From Phlyctochytrium arcticum (Eukaryota > Chytridiomycota > Chytridiomycetes > Chytridiales > Chytridiaceae), in assembly GCA_025602905.1 (NCBI GenBank), contig JAHLKI010000032.1, positions 1-64,000 on the forward strand: DNA of 64,000 bases. The letters are read 5' to 3'. A model generated the notes under the pieces. It was not told the DNA's origin, ran no database searches, and saw nothing but the letters and a program-made list of their open reading frames with translations. Within the stretch, counting starts at the first letter, position 1. Each line of letters starts with the position of its first letter. The position numbers were made by a program, and so were the translations under genes. Positions 33,771 through 45,180 of the stretch are shown piece after piece.

Positions 33771-35236
33771 ATGAACCAAATCGACGAGAACGGAGACTGG
33801 ATAGGAGTACCAGTCGAGAGGCCTTTAACCGAGCAACAGCAATGGCATGTCGTGCTGGCGGTTATCCTGCACATGTCAGCTGTGCTGTTGTCCGTTCTCG
33901 GGGTTACCGTATTCACATTTACACCAAGCCTACGAACTGGGCCCACGCGATGGCATAATTGGATCATATTTTACGTCTCATATGGAGATTTTTGCTTGTG
34001 AGTATGGAAACCCAATCGGCTAATACAAAAAAGCAGTTTGCTGACTTCTTTTTTTACGTCATTCAGGAACATATTTCAAGCTGGGACCACAATGGATATG
34101 GCAATCATGCAAAAATGGTGAGTTTACGTTTGAGCGAAGCCAAGATCGCAAGATTGCGCAGTCTCATACTCAATGGCATTTTAGGCGGCATACTGAGGCC
34201 TGGTGTCAGCTTCAAGGCTACCTGTCCATAACGGGAGGCTACATCTCTATCTTGGGCTTGAGTCTACTGACGCAGGAACGTGCTCACACCATTTTGATGA
34301 AGAAAACCTGGACCGGTCTCCACACGGGCATCGGCATTGCGTTATGCACCACAGTTGCATTTGGTAACATTGCGATGGCCTGGCGGGGTGGGAACAAGAT
34401 GGTAGTACAGGAGTCGGGGGTCTATTGTGCTCCAGATTGTAAGTTAACCACACCCCATTCTATATTTTTGCTAGACAAACTTAACTGATCGATAAACAGG
34501 GGGCGGTTGCCTGCGACCGCAACCGTACCCGAAAGTCAACCAAGTTCTGACGATCTTAAACAGTTTTTTAAGTGGTCATCTCTACCTTCCAATTTACGGG
34601 TATATATATTGCCATCTGGCTTTCCGTGCGAAATACGGCGCGTCGCTTTACCTGCAGAGACGCTGCTGGAACTCTGACCATGCACAAGCTCAACTTACCT
34701 AAGAGTTTTGGCAAACCGACACACAAGGCGCTTGATGCGCCACTCGCCAGAAATAATACCGCGAAGTGCGAGGCTCCTGACCTTCTGCCCGCAGTTGTCT
34801 TCTCCAAACTGGAGTAAGGTTGATATGGACCAAAACTTCATTTTTGTTCCAGAAATGCTAACTTTTCTCATTAACCAGATATCGCACGGAAATGCGCAAT
34901 TATGGTGATAACCTTTTTGGTCATCTGGGCACCCCATACCGCCAAGCTGTTTATAGTGAGCTTCACGCATCGACCGATAACTGCACAACTTGAAATGATC
35001 ATTTCCCTACTCGCTGTCACCCCCAGGTACATTACCTTAGTTTTTCTCGTGTCATGCTTCCATATTGAGTACACCTAACATGCACGTTGACAGCAGGAAT
35101 AACAAACCCACTCATCAACTATTGGTTCGATCCGCGATGGCGAAATGCTTGTATATCCCTCTTCGTGCGAATCACTTTGCGATTCACCAAGGCATTTGTA
35201 GCCATCTCAGGAGCCTTCAAGCGATTAGTTGATTAA
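33771..35236 (+). pseudogene. rhodopsin-like receptor, copy 4, broken
   Basis: Exons 1-3 (33,771-33,997, 34,067-34,117, 34,185-34,438) are in frame and keep the WC, QERAH and YCAPDW motifs. In exon 4 (from 34,500) one extra base after a T run near 34,565-34,571 shifts the frame inside helix 5 and gives a stop at 34,700-34,702. Independently, the Gln codon at the exon end has become TAA (34,815-34,817). Exons 5 and 6 are still recognisable, ending in TNPLINYWFD and a stop at 35,234-35,236. Two separate lesions make loss of function likely unless one is a sequence error. Confidence 0.82.
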
Positions 35237-36568
35237 ACTGTACAAAACCTATACCCAGTCGACTGTCGTAAACAATTTCGATTGAGCATGATTTGATGTT
35301 AGATTTCTTGACGTACTGTACCCAGAAAGCCGTATTTGGCTGAATGTATCCATCTGATCTGAGAAAAGAATGTAATGTACGCTGAGTACAAAAGTTCCCG
35401 TGTTTCCGATCATCTTCGAAATACAGGTGCATTCAGTCGCTCGAATCAATGGTTTTCCCACGGGTGTCTGCGTAATCACCGCAGCTCTCTCTTGGTGTCG
35501 TGGGAATCAAAGACTATCCACCAACACCTGGGTGAATATTGGCGATTTCGAGTGAATGGGGACTGTCTCTACTCACTATTCTCGTGCGATTAAGAGTGTC
35601 GTTTGTCGGCGTGGATCTACGCCCGGGCTCGGTGTCAATAAACCCAAGTCTTTTACCTTTGCACATGTCCGTGCATTAATCAATCTACGGTACTTACGAA
35701 GATGAATAATCAAAATCTTTTCTAAAGAACGATTTTAAAAAAATTCCAATAGGTGATTCTTAGCTCCGCAGTGTCATCTTGAATAAGACAAACTACGTGC
35801 CCGGGAATAAAATTGCCAAATGGTACGCCGACTGCCAAACGAAAAACTCTGAATCGTTGATTAGAAGTCTCAATGTCCCTTCAATGTTGTTTTGTCGATG
35901 TACGCCACGATTTTCACGAGTTCGAAAGTGACTTGAAGGTAAATATCTTTTCGTCTACGATCTGGCCGTGGAAGTCAATTAAACTTTCGGTAGCCTGGAT
36001 ATTAACTCGTACGGGTAGATTCAAGGGTAGATCGATGCGCTTCCCTCTGCAACGGGAAATTCGAAAAGTGAGAATTCCGAAAGATCTCTCCATCTCGCGA
36101 TCTTTGATGATGAGACCTTTCGCACGAGGCATAAACATGAGGATACCGGCGCTAGGTTACATGCATCCGTCTGCAATCCGCCATATTCATCTGTCAACCT
36201 GAAAGCATGCGGGAAAGCATTGAATTCGTACTCATCGAAAATGTATATATGTAGAAAATGTATATGCACATCTGGTGGATTTCGCGCCAGAGCGTCAGCC
36301 CCCGCACGCCCACTCGAGTATTGTTGATGAGCTCGTCCAATACTCAAGAAGGATGTACTGGTATGGTTATCAATTGCTGAGGGATCCATTTTTTTGACAC
36401 CGGGCTCCGTGGCAGTGCCACGATTCTTTTTGTCATCGTAAGATACTCGAGCGCTCGAGTATCAGTTTACCGTATACTCGTACAACTTGCCTGTCCCGTC
36501 TTACGGTGGTGTGCCTGCCGTGCTTTCGACTTGCCCAAGACTCAAGACTCTGAACCGGAACTGAAGAG
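35237..36568. other. intergenic, with CTCGAGTAT motifs near the right end
   Basis: No gene is recognised. The part from 36,310 to 36,480 holds CTCGAGTAT or its complement several times (about 36,312, 36,341, 36,444, 36,455), including a 22-bp palindrome annotated separately. Confidence 0.6.
36442..36463. promoter_or_regulatory. 22-bp perfect palindrome upstream of the Crinkler/PAN gene
   Basis: The two 11-bp halves GATACTCGAGC and GCTCGAGTATC are exact reverse complements. The site lies 106 bp before the ATG at 36,569 and is surrounded by further partial copies. It is a candidate binding site for a dimeric regulator; this is inferred from position and symmetry only. Confidence 0.4.
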
Positions 36569-38139
36569 ATGGATATCTCAATCTATGGAGTCGTTGCCGA
36601 AGGCCCAGGAACCCCTTACCGGCTATTTACATTGGATCTCAATCGAGACATCAACTTGGCCCGTCTCCGGGTCCTGGTTGCTCGTCGCCTGAATATAGAT
36701 CCCAACTCATGGTTAGCTGGTCAATTCAAGATATACCGATTGGATGAAATCATCACTGAGGATGACGAACGATTGAAAGAGGCTGTTGAGCACCCACGAA
36801 AGATGTTCCAGATGACATTGCTTCCCGAGTAAGTCTTGGTGTCTCAGTCATTCTGAAGACGGCAGGTCTAAATCATCATTCTCCAAGATCTTTGCAAATG
36901 CTCTCTGCCTACTTTCCAAGCATCTTTGCCCACTCAAGTCACTCAGGAGTGCATTTGTTGATTGACATTGATCAGCCCGCATCCGGACCAAATCACGCGC
37001 AAGATACCTATCCCCAATTGCACACGGACAACTTCCCCCCAGCATATAGTGCGCTACCTTTCGGCAGTCTTCCTCGAGGAGCCCATAAGGCTATAGCTGA
37101 GGCCTCACCACCGCAACATGGAGGTCCTGCAGGTGCGGAAAACACCTCTCAGCAGCAGCCCCAAATCTATACCGCGACACTGGCTGAAAGCCAACCCAGT
37201 GGCGCCAGCACTTCGATGGCAGCTCTCGATTCATATTATTCCCCATCCCCATCAAGTTCCAACCAAAATGCGACAAGTCCATACATGGCAAATCCCGACT
37301 TGCGGCGAGCCTCGAACAGTGCTCCGAAAGTTGTGACCACACCCGGCATGCAGAAACCAGACAATCTGGAAACCCCGTACAGTATTTCCAACGTGAGAGC
37401 AGAAGACCGGACCGGCGATTCATATGCTGGACATTCTTCGTCGGAGAAGGACCAAACCGCACGAAAGCGGCGCAAGCGCAATATTATCTTGCTTGCCTTA
37501 GCCATTGTGATTGTTCTGGCTATCGCCATTGCCGTGACCGCAGCAAAATTGGTGAATAACAGCAAGTCCAACAGCCCCTCCAACACAGGACCGTTACCCT
37601 CTTCAGTGCCCAGTCCAGCGCCGGCGCCGGCACCGGCTCCCGCGGATGGTTTGGGGGAAAAGTATGGGACTTTGCCAGGTATCGACTATTCTGGAAATGA
37701 CCTGGTCGCTGGTAGGGTTCGGGACATGGATGGCTGCTGGTCTCTTTGCCGTAGTGTTCCTGGCTGCATAGCTGCCCTTTCCAATGGCATTACGGAATGC
37801 TGGGCCAAAAGCGACTTGAACACGAAACCTAGTCTTTCTGCTGCTCGTGTGGTTCTCTTCCCCACATTCAACACATCATATCTGCAATGGACCAAACTAC
37901 AGCAATACGATCATGCTGGGGATGACATTGCATGTTATCCGAATGCAACACCGGTCGCACAGTGCGCGGGGTTGTGTCAAATTATTCCGGCGTGTAAAGG
38001 GGTGGTGGAAGTTCTTCCGAATGCTGCGGCAAACAAAACCACTGCGGCCCCTGTAGTGTCCAGTGGAGGATGCTGCCTGAAAACCAACGTGCAAGGAGTG
38101 GCTGCAAATATTTTGGTCAACTTGTGGATCCGTTCCTAG
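36569..38139 (+). CDS. Crinkler-like head / membrane helix / two PAN-Apple-like domains
   Basis: Exon 1 is 36,569-36,828 and exon 2 is 36,888-38,139, with a 59-nt GTAAGT...CAAG intron, giving 503 aa. Residues 1-112 resemble the ubiquitin-like N-terminal domain of Crinkler proteins: a hydrophobic strand, FTLDLNRDINLARLRVLVAR, FKIYRLDE, EDDERL, LSAYFPS and VHLLIDI. A Pro/Ser/Gln-rich linker follows. After RKRRKR comes one membrane helix (about 284-306), which orients the N-terminus inside and the C-terminus outside. After an Ala-Pro hinge come two Cys-rich modules (about 345-415 and 420-503) with GNDLV...DMDGCWSLC and AGDDIACYP...CAGLC, like PAN/Apple domains that bind glycans or proteins. No kinase is present. 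Domain names are by pattern only. The combination looks like a surface sensor. Confidence 0.6.
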
Positions 38140-39807
38140 GTTTTCGGCGCGCCCCGTCGTGCTTGATTAGAGGACTAGACACCAAACGTTTCTATGTGTA
38201 TATTTGGTCATATGCGTTCTGGCAGTGAACCCATCTGGGATGGATTTTTTAGATCTTTGTAGATTTTATACCCGGTCGCTGATCTACCGAGAATATGAAT
38301 GTTCACGCACCATAGTTATATAAAGGCAGTGAAGCCCAGAAGACAACCTCCCGTAAATTTCCCGAATGCAGTAGATTTTGAATGTCAGGAAACCCTGCTC
38401 GTTGGTGTAATCCAACTCATAGCCGATGCAAGGAAAAACCCCCAAGAATCCCAAAAATGACAGTTGGACCTCCAGCCAATCAGCGTGCGTTGTGTCCACG
38501 TCATCAGTTAGCCCCGACGCGTTGATTGGGAGCCTGGGACTGCCTGTGTATCAGAGCCTGGATAGCACCTACCAAGGCTATCATGCTATATACATGCAGC
38601 TGCATGTACGGACGTGGACAAATTAATTATGAATGAGCGGCCTATAAACGTGCTTGGGCAACTGATGCAAGTCTGGTGATAAGTTATTTATGGCCATGTC
38701 CTTCTGCTGGTTAGGTAGGTAAGTATATTCATCCGCTTTTTTTTCCGAATAAGATGTATTGTGGGAGCTGCAAGAATGTTATTGTAATAATGGCCGTATT
38801 GATGTCGCAGAATTTGCAGGTCCTCTTCAATCGCTTGCGTTTGCAGCTAGTATCAAGTCACGATGATGGCACTAGCTTTCGCAAAGAAAGCGGCATGCTG
38901 CTGACAACACTGACTGGGGAGCTGGTTGAGCGACAGAATGTCGGCAGCTTCTCTGCGCTTATCGTCCGGACAGCGTTCCACGACCTGTTTCAATGCCGAT
39001 CGCCGAAACTATGGGTCGTTCCGCAACATCCATCTGTGAGACTTATATATCTATCTGTTAGACTTATACAGGTTGTACATCAGCACATAAAAAGATCAGG
39101 TCTATATCCGGGAGGGGTTCTGGTGCCCAACCCACTAAACCGTTGATCAAAAAGATTTACCATCATTTGTGCAGACTTTGCTGGCGCCCAAACAGTTATT
39201 TTGTGAACACCTTTATTGATGAAACAGGAAGCAGATTGATGAGCGGATGCAAAACCGAGATGGAAATGGAAGAGGTCCCATTGTTTTCGGCAATAACATT
39301 TTTCGGATTTGTTATTTTTGTAAAATAAGGACCAAGAAAGTTGCTGAGTCTTCGGCCGAGCACAGAGGATACTGTAATAATGATTGTCGATCCACAGGAT
39401 AGTATGTATTAATTGCATTGGCACCCAATGGCACTCCCTGGTAACGAAACAAATGCCCCGCTTTATGCTACGATGCGAAAAGCTCGCGGCGTTGCTGACC
39501 CACCGAAGCAATGAAATCGTACCTGAATCATATGAATCGTCCCTACCTGATTTGGGGACGAAACTGGTCCACCTTTTGACCAAAACATAGGTCAAGACAT
39601 TTGGGGTTCTAGCTATAAGGAGCTAGGACATTCAATGTAGCTCATCAAATATCGCCGTCGGAGTTTTCCGAACTCGCTCTTTGTCATTTTGTGCTCGGGA
39701 ATTTTGGAACACGTGACGAACCGACCTTGGAAAACCCGCCAAAAAAATTTGGTTGAACTTTGGCTGCATTTTGACAACGTGCATTCCACCCCTCAACGAC
39801 TTCAATT
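38140..39807. other. intergenic, no firm gene
   Basis: Frames at 38,754-39,146 (plus) and 39,080-39,595 (minus) are open but show no family features and overlap each other. I see no RNA gene or repeat of note. Confidence 0.5.
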
Positions 39808-41051
39808 ATGGTATCTGTAAAGCCACCGGTACTGTTTTCCGGCCATGAGGATCTGCGCTACCGCCTGGTTCTGTCCGTTATACTCAATACCCCGATTTCA
39901 TTTACCGGCATTCACTGTTCTGACCGCGATACCCATGCTGGCCTTACCCCCGAAGAGCTCGACTACATAAACTTGATATGCACCATGACGGAATCCGAAT
40001 ATACCCTGGATCGGTCGGATACGGCGTTGCATTTCCGCCCTCGGCCGCCCGTTGCCATCTCCTTAGACTGGACGTGCGAGGCGTCAATAGAGTACTACCT
40101 GGAGCCTTTGTTGATTTTGGCCGTATTTTACCCTATGGATGTGCGACTTTTTGGAGTTAGTGAGGGATATACCACCGCATGCTCGATTGATACCATGAGG
40201 GAGATTCACTTGCCTATCCTGAAGCTGTTTGGTGTATCAGACGACGCATTACCAGACATCACCTGTGAGGCGCGACGAGATTTTGATGCGGGCAAGGGGT
40301 GTATCTCGCTCGTAGCACGACCGTCACCCGGAAAAACTCTCCAGGCTTTTGACTTTGCATCCAACGATGGTATCTTTGAGCACGTCACTGCGATATGGTT
40401 CGCTGCAGTTGGAACCAAGAAACCATCATGGGACGAAGGATCTCCAAGGTCGCTCAAGAGCGGCTGCTCTGTCTATGACGAAGAAGAAAAAGGTGTACCT
40501 GACTGTGACGCTACGCTGCTGCGCTTACTGAAACGCACAATCCCTGCCGGCCAAGACTCGCCTGTCATCAAGGTGTCGACATGTCCGTACAAAAGCACCG
40601 GTGATGTTCTGACTCTAATCGCACGGGGAAGCTCGTCAGCGTTTGTTTCCGTCACTTGTGGCTACCATCCGAAAAACACCCACGCGTTTGGCGCAAGTAC
40701 GCAGGGAAAAGAGCATTTGGCGGTACGCGCAGTTAGGCTGTTGGCGGTCGAAGCGAAGAAGAGTACCGGGCTCACTGGCCCAATTCAAGCATTCGCTTTA
40801 ACGCTGCTGTTGTTGTCCGAAGGAGAGGGTTCGATCGTCTTGGACAATGCCACCACTCACCTGTAAGTCTTGTGTCAGTTGTCAATTGCGCAGTCGTGCC
40901 CATACCTGACATCTTTCGTGCTTTTAGATTACCCACCGTGACAACTTTCAAACTCCTGAGACAAGTTCGGACATCAATACGCAGCGTTAAAGAAGGCACC
41001 CGACAAATCAGGCGTTTATACTACGAAGGATTCGGTGTACGTTCCACGTAG
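39808..41051 (+). CDS. RNA 3'-terminal phosphate cyclase-like protein Rcl1
   Basis: Rcl1 is a nucleolar protein needed for early pre-rRNA cleavage and 18S rRNA maturation within the Bms1-containing U3 processome. Exon 1 is 39,808-40,862, the intron 40,863-40,927 (GTAAGT...TTTAG) and exon 2 is 40,928-41,051, giving 392 aa. The start has LFSGHEDLRYRLVLSVI, the family's N-terminal signature, and the end has RQVRTSIRSVKEGTRQIRR near the C-terminus. Like other Rcl1 proteins it lacks the catalytic His motif of true cyclases as far as I can see. The length is close to the family's. The gene is convergent with IKS1. Confidence 0.9.
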
Positions 41052-41293
41052 CTCGCGCGCAACTCCCTCTCTCCCCCAACACACCATTTTGGACTTTTCA
41101 TCATCACTTTTTGCACACTATTTCCCACCACAATTTTCCCTTTCAAAAAATGTATATAAAAATCGATACCGAAGGCATATATCACGTTCTGATTCCACTC
41201 GCATTTTTTAAGATTATTCAATGTACATTAAAAACAATAACGAATGGTAGACATCAGTCTAGTGCACCCATTGAGAAGCTGCGTCTGGCGAGC

Positions 41294-43644
41294 CTATGAA
41301 AACCCATCAGTTTCGGCAGAAGGAAATGGCGTTGCTTGGGCCTTGACGTCTTCAAGTGTCAGTTTGCGAACAACTGTGCGCAACTGCCTCTCAGCTGGCT
41401 CATCAAAGGCCTTGCTCATTCCTGCCATAGGCGAATCTCCCGGCCGTGACCGACCGATATTTGCAGTCCGGTCTACGCTGTGCTGGGCCAGAACCTGTTC
41501 GACACTCCAGCGTTCTCGTGGATCACGCTTGAGCAGCCCCTTTATACATCTCCGCAACCCTTCCCCTACTCGAGGGGTTTCCGGCAACTCCCCTATCCGG
41601 TCAAACCCCACAATCTCTTCCTTCAACTGATCCACATCTTCCACCTGGGTATACGGTACGCGTGCAAAGCACAAAAAATACAAAACGACGCCGAGGGACC
41701 ACATGTCGGCCTTGGGTGAATGGTCTGTGCAGACATACTGGCCGGTAGGAGACTTGAGCAGGAGTTCGGGAGGCATAAACTCCAATGTCCCTGTGGCGCC
41801 GGTTCTCTCACGATAAGTTGTATCGGAAACGACCTCACACTCCCCAAAATCAGATATTAGAACGCGTGGGCTGTTGGGGAGAGGTTAGTTTGAGATCATG
41901 ATAGGACGTAGCTTAGAGTATGATGATCCATACATTTCATCGCGTTCGTTTGGATCTGCGTAGTGCAGCAACAGATTTGGTGGTTTCTGCAGTCACATCG
42001 TCAGCAACCTGCTATAAGAGGTCGGGAGACACACCACTAACCAGATCTCGATGTACAATTCCATGCTTGTGAAGGTGTGCCAGGCCATTGCAAATATCCA
42101 AGAATAATGCCCAAATCTCGTCCTCCCGGAGAAAGCGAACTTTTTTCCCCAGGTAGCCCTTACCAATGCCTCCTTGCGTATCTGCAACACTTTTGCCATT
42201 ACTCATATTGGCAGACGGTGAGGTTAGAGAAGAGATTTCAGTCTTTAAATCGGGTGACGTAGCGCAGGCCACCTGCTGATGGTAAGATGCTGACTGTTGC
42301 TCTTGCTGGCGCTGCTGGCGACGACGTTGGCGATTGCGCAGTCGCTTGATACGTTCTTTTGGCGAGTATCGCGACATGTCTGAGAATTCATCTTCATCAG
42401 AGGACGCGGCTGAGGCAACGCTTGCTGGTTGCCATTGTATTTGAACAAATTCCTCCAGATTCCCTCCGTTCGCCAGCTCCATCAAGATAAACAAACAAGG
42501 AATTTCGGGACCTACGAAGCTCAGACTCAGTTCTTTTGGGCATTCTTGTTTATGCACAAAGTGAATTCACCGAATTTGGTCAGCTGCCGGTGCTCAAGCC
42601 ATGCGTGCTTGTACTCGATAATGTTTGGATGGCGTAACCTCTCCAGCAGATGCACTTCCTTCAACATGCGGACCAGCCATGTGTGCGAAGAGCCGACCGG
42701 AATAGCTTTTACTGCAAATTGCCCGAGAGGAACCTGGTCAAGCACCTAACACATATTCTTTAGACTAAGTGGATAACATACTTCAAATCAGTCATACGTG
42801 CTGGCAGAGAAATACACTTCCTCTTTGTCCCCTCCCCAACTTGCTTTCTTCCACAAAGAAACGGTCGTAGTATCCCTGATTAAAACTTCGCTCATGAAGG
42901 CCACCTTTGCTTGAAGAACTCTCCTCCTCCTTACTATCCCCTACCCCAGAAGCGTCTAGGTCAACATGATCGGAATCCATGGGCTCCAATAAATTATCGT
43001 CGGTATCCTCTACTATTTCAGGACTAGGTGTCGTAAACCATCAAAAGGTGGACGGGGCGACAGAAGATGATGATAGGCACTCACGTTACAGTTTCCAAGA
43101 TATGAAAGTACTCAGAATCAATGAAGTTGGACCGATGGGGTTGCTGCTCATTTGCTGCAGGGGTATTCGACCATGGCCGCCGGCACAACATGCAGAAACC
43201 CTGGTTCTCCAAAGGTGGCGAAAGCAGTGGACTACGCGGGGCACGTCGGACCACCATCTTTCTGTCATTTGGATTGTACAGGACTGCGCGCCCCCTGCTG
43301 GAACTATGCAAAACAACGTTCCAGGGTGTATGAGGAATCATCGCTCCCATAGAGTTCCGCCGCGAATGACCGGGATACCTCGCGTCTGCAGTGCGTGGCC
43401 GATGTACGAGAGCATTCTGTGGGGCACTGGAAGAAAGCAATGATAGTGGTTTTTGTGGGGTTCCGCTCTCGTTATCTGGGGAGCGAGACGGTGCAACTAG
43501 TTCCAGCGGACCTAATCGGACTATGTCCCAGTGCTCAGAAGCGGAAGCTGCGGGATTTATTGTTTCTTCATCCAGAGGAAAAGTGTTGGACCGCCGTCTA
43601 TTGCTCGGCGAGTTGAAGTAGCTGTCTGGGTATTTGGAGCTCAT
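41294..43644 (-). CDS. Ser/Thr protein kinase, IKS1-type
   Basis: The six exons are 43,644-43,085, 43,023-42,798, 42,745-42,571, 42,544-42,042, 41,986-41,934 and 41,870-41,294. They give 697 aa with all phases consistent. The N-terminal half has the IKS1 family's WNVVLH segment and a CMLC pair before a YF motif. The kinase starts with FNQGYYDRFFVEESKLGRGQ; the catalytic Lys is in QFAVKAIP (about 275), the catalytic loop is IVHRDL (ending at 488) and DFG is at about 513-515, then APE-like MPPE. A Gln/Arg-rich insert of about 100 residues separates the hinge from the catalytic loop. The third intron as modelled (42,545-42,570) is only 26 nt; without its removal the frame breaks. IKS1 is a poorly understood fungal kinase. 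The gene is divergent from TRM7. Confidence 0.9.
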
Positions 43645-43817
43645 AGGTCATATATGGCGTTGGAATGGAAATGTGTGAGGCTTTCGACTTTCGCGGCCAG
43701 CTGCCAGCTGTCTGATGACCAATTGTCATTATGCCATCTGGGGTTAAATGACAAAAGTATTGAAACGACAAAATTGTCACTGAGGCTTTTCCGGAAAGCA
43801 TTTGCTCGAGGGGAAAT
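43645..43817. promoter_or_regulatory. shared 173-bp promoter region of IKS1 and TRM7
   Basis: The two ATGs face away from each other with 173 bp between them, so both promoters must lie here or overlap the first exons. No TATA box or symmetric site stands out. Confidence 0.6.
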
Positions 43818-45149
43818 ATGGGGAAATCGTCCAAAGACAAGGTATGAACATTTGCTTTGGGATGGGCACTCTATTTTTCTAATCCTTTTTAATTCAGCGG
43901 GATATATACTATCGCCTCGCCAAAGAACAAGGCTGGAGGGCACGAAGTGCTTTCAAACTCTTACAAATAGGTAAACTTCAGGCGGCTATGATGAATAGAC
44001 CATGCACTCACGTTTTTCTAGATGAAGAGTTCAACATATTTGAAGGCGTCACTCGATGTGTCGATCTATGCGCTGCTCCCGGTAGTTGGAGTCAAGTGTT
44101 GACCAAGGTGTGGGTGTTTCCATTCTCAATAAACACTCAAGACTGATCGACAAAATCTAGAAACTAAAATCTGAAGATGGAAAGCCACCACCAAAGATTG
44201 TTGCGGTTGACTTACAAGCAATGGTATTGTGTGCAACAGATTGTACTTTGCTCCGTCATTTGTTTATGTACCATGTTCCAGGCTCCTTTACCCGGTGTGA
44301 TTGAGTTACAAGGAGACATTACCAAACGGTCTACTGCTGAGCAGATTGTGTCGCACTTTGAAGGAGAACTAGCGGATCTTGTTGTTTGCGACGGTGCGCC
44401 TGATGGTAAGAAATAGATTGCTTCTCCCGACTGGACGATTGTGGCTCACCTCGATTTTGTTCAGTCACGGGTCTGCATGACATGGACGAGTATATTCAAG
44501 CGCAGCTTCTACTTGCTGTAAGTACTCCTGCTAAGCGAACGTGTCGTTTTTGAAGCTGAAGCCCATCGCCACCATCAAGGCTCTGAACATCACAACGCAT
44601 GTACTGCGGCCAGGAGGTTCCTTTGTCGCAAAGATCTTCCGCGGAAAGGACATTTCACTTCTCTATGCGCAAATGAAAGTGTTCTTCCCCATCGTGACAT
44701 GTTCCAAACCCCGGAGTTCGCGAAATTCAAGTATAGGTAAAAAAAATTGCCGACATTTCGTTTTATTGCATTTTGACAGGTCTGATTTTTGGTACAGAGG
44801 CCTTCATTGTATGTCAAAACTACACACCACCGGCTGGGTATATACCCACTATGCTCAATCCCTTATTGGACCTTACCTACGACGAGAAGAATGAGCTGAC
44901 AGGCCTTAATCGAGTAATAGTGCCATTCGTTGCTTGCGGGGACTTGAGTGGGTTTGATTCTGATCAGACGTATCCTTCACCGGTCAGTTTATGCCGACAA
45001 ATTCCGTCGATCTGAGGGACTTTCAAAACTAACAATGTACATGACAGGCAAAGGGCGGAGACTATACAACATTGGCGCCGGTGCAAGCACCTATTCGTCC
45101 ACCGTATCAGACCTACATAGAGATGAAGCGCCGTAATGAGATTCCATGA
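43818..45149 (+). CDS. tRNA 2'-O-ribose methyltransferase Trm7 (FtsJ family)
   Basis: The nine exons are 43,818-43,841, 43,898-43,970, 44,022-44,107, 44,161-44,223, 44,282-44,405, 44,465-44,517, 44,580-44,736, 44,798-44,982 and 45,048-45,149. They give 288 aa in phase. The SAM-binding motif is [14 protein letters not shown]. The K-D-K-E tetrad is present: Lys in the N-terminal [18 protein letters not shown] segment, Asp in VVCDGAPD, Lys in [10 protein letters not shown], and Glu in SSIEAFIV, whose codon is made across the seventh intron. The C-terminus has [13 protein letters not shown], typical of Trm7. The enzyme methylates positions 32 and 34 of certain tRNA anticodon loops, in the cytoplasm, with Trm732 or Trm734-type partners. 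Confidence 0.93.
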
Positions 45150-45180
45150 CGCTTCTGTTAAGCTATAGAAATGTATCTAC

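Noticed and set aside
39080..39595. 171-codon minus-strand frame
   Set aside because: No family features, and an overlapping plus-strand frame is equally open; probably chance.
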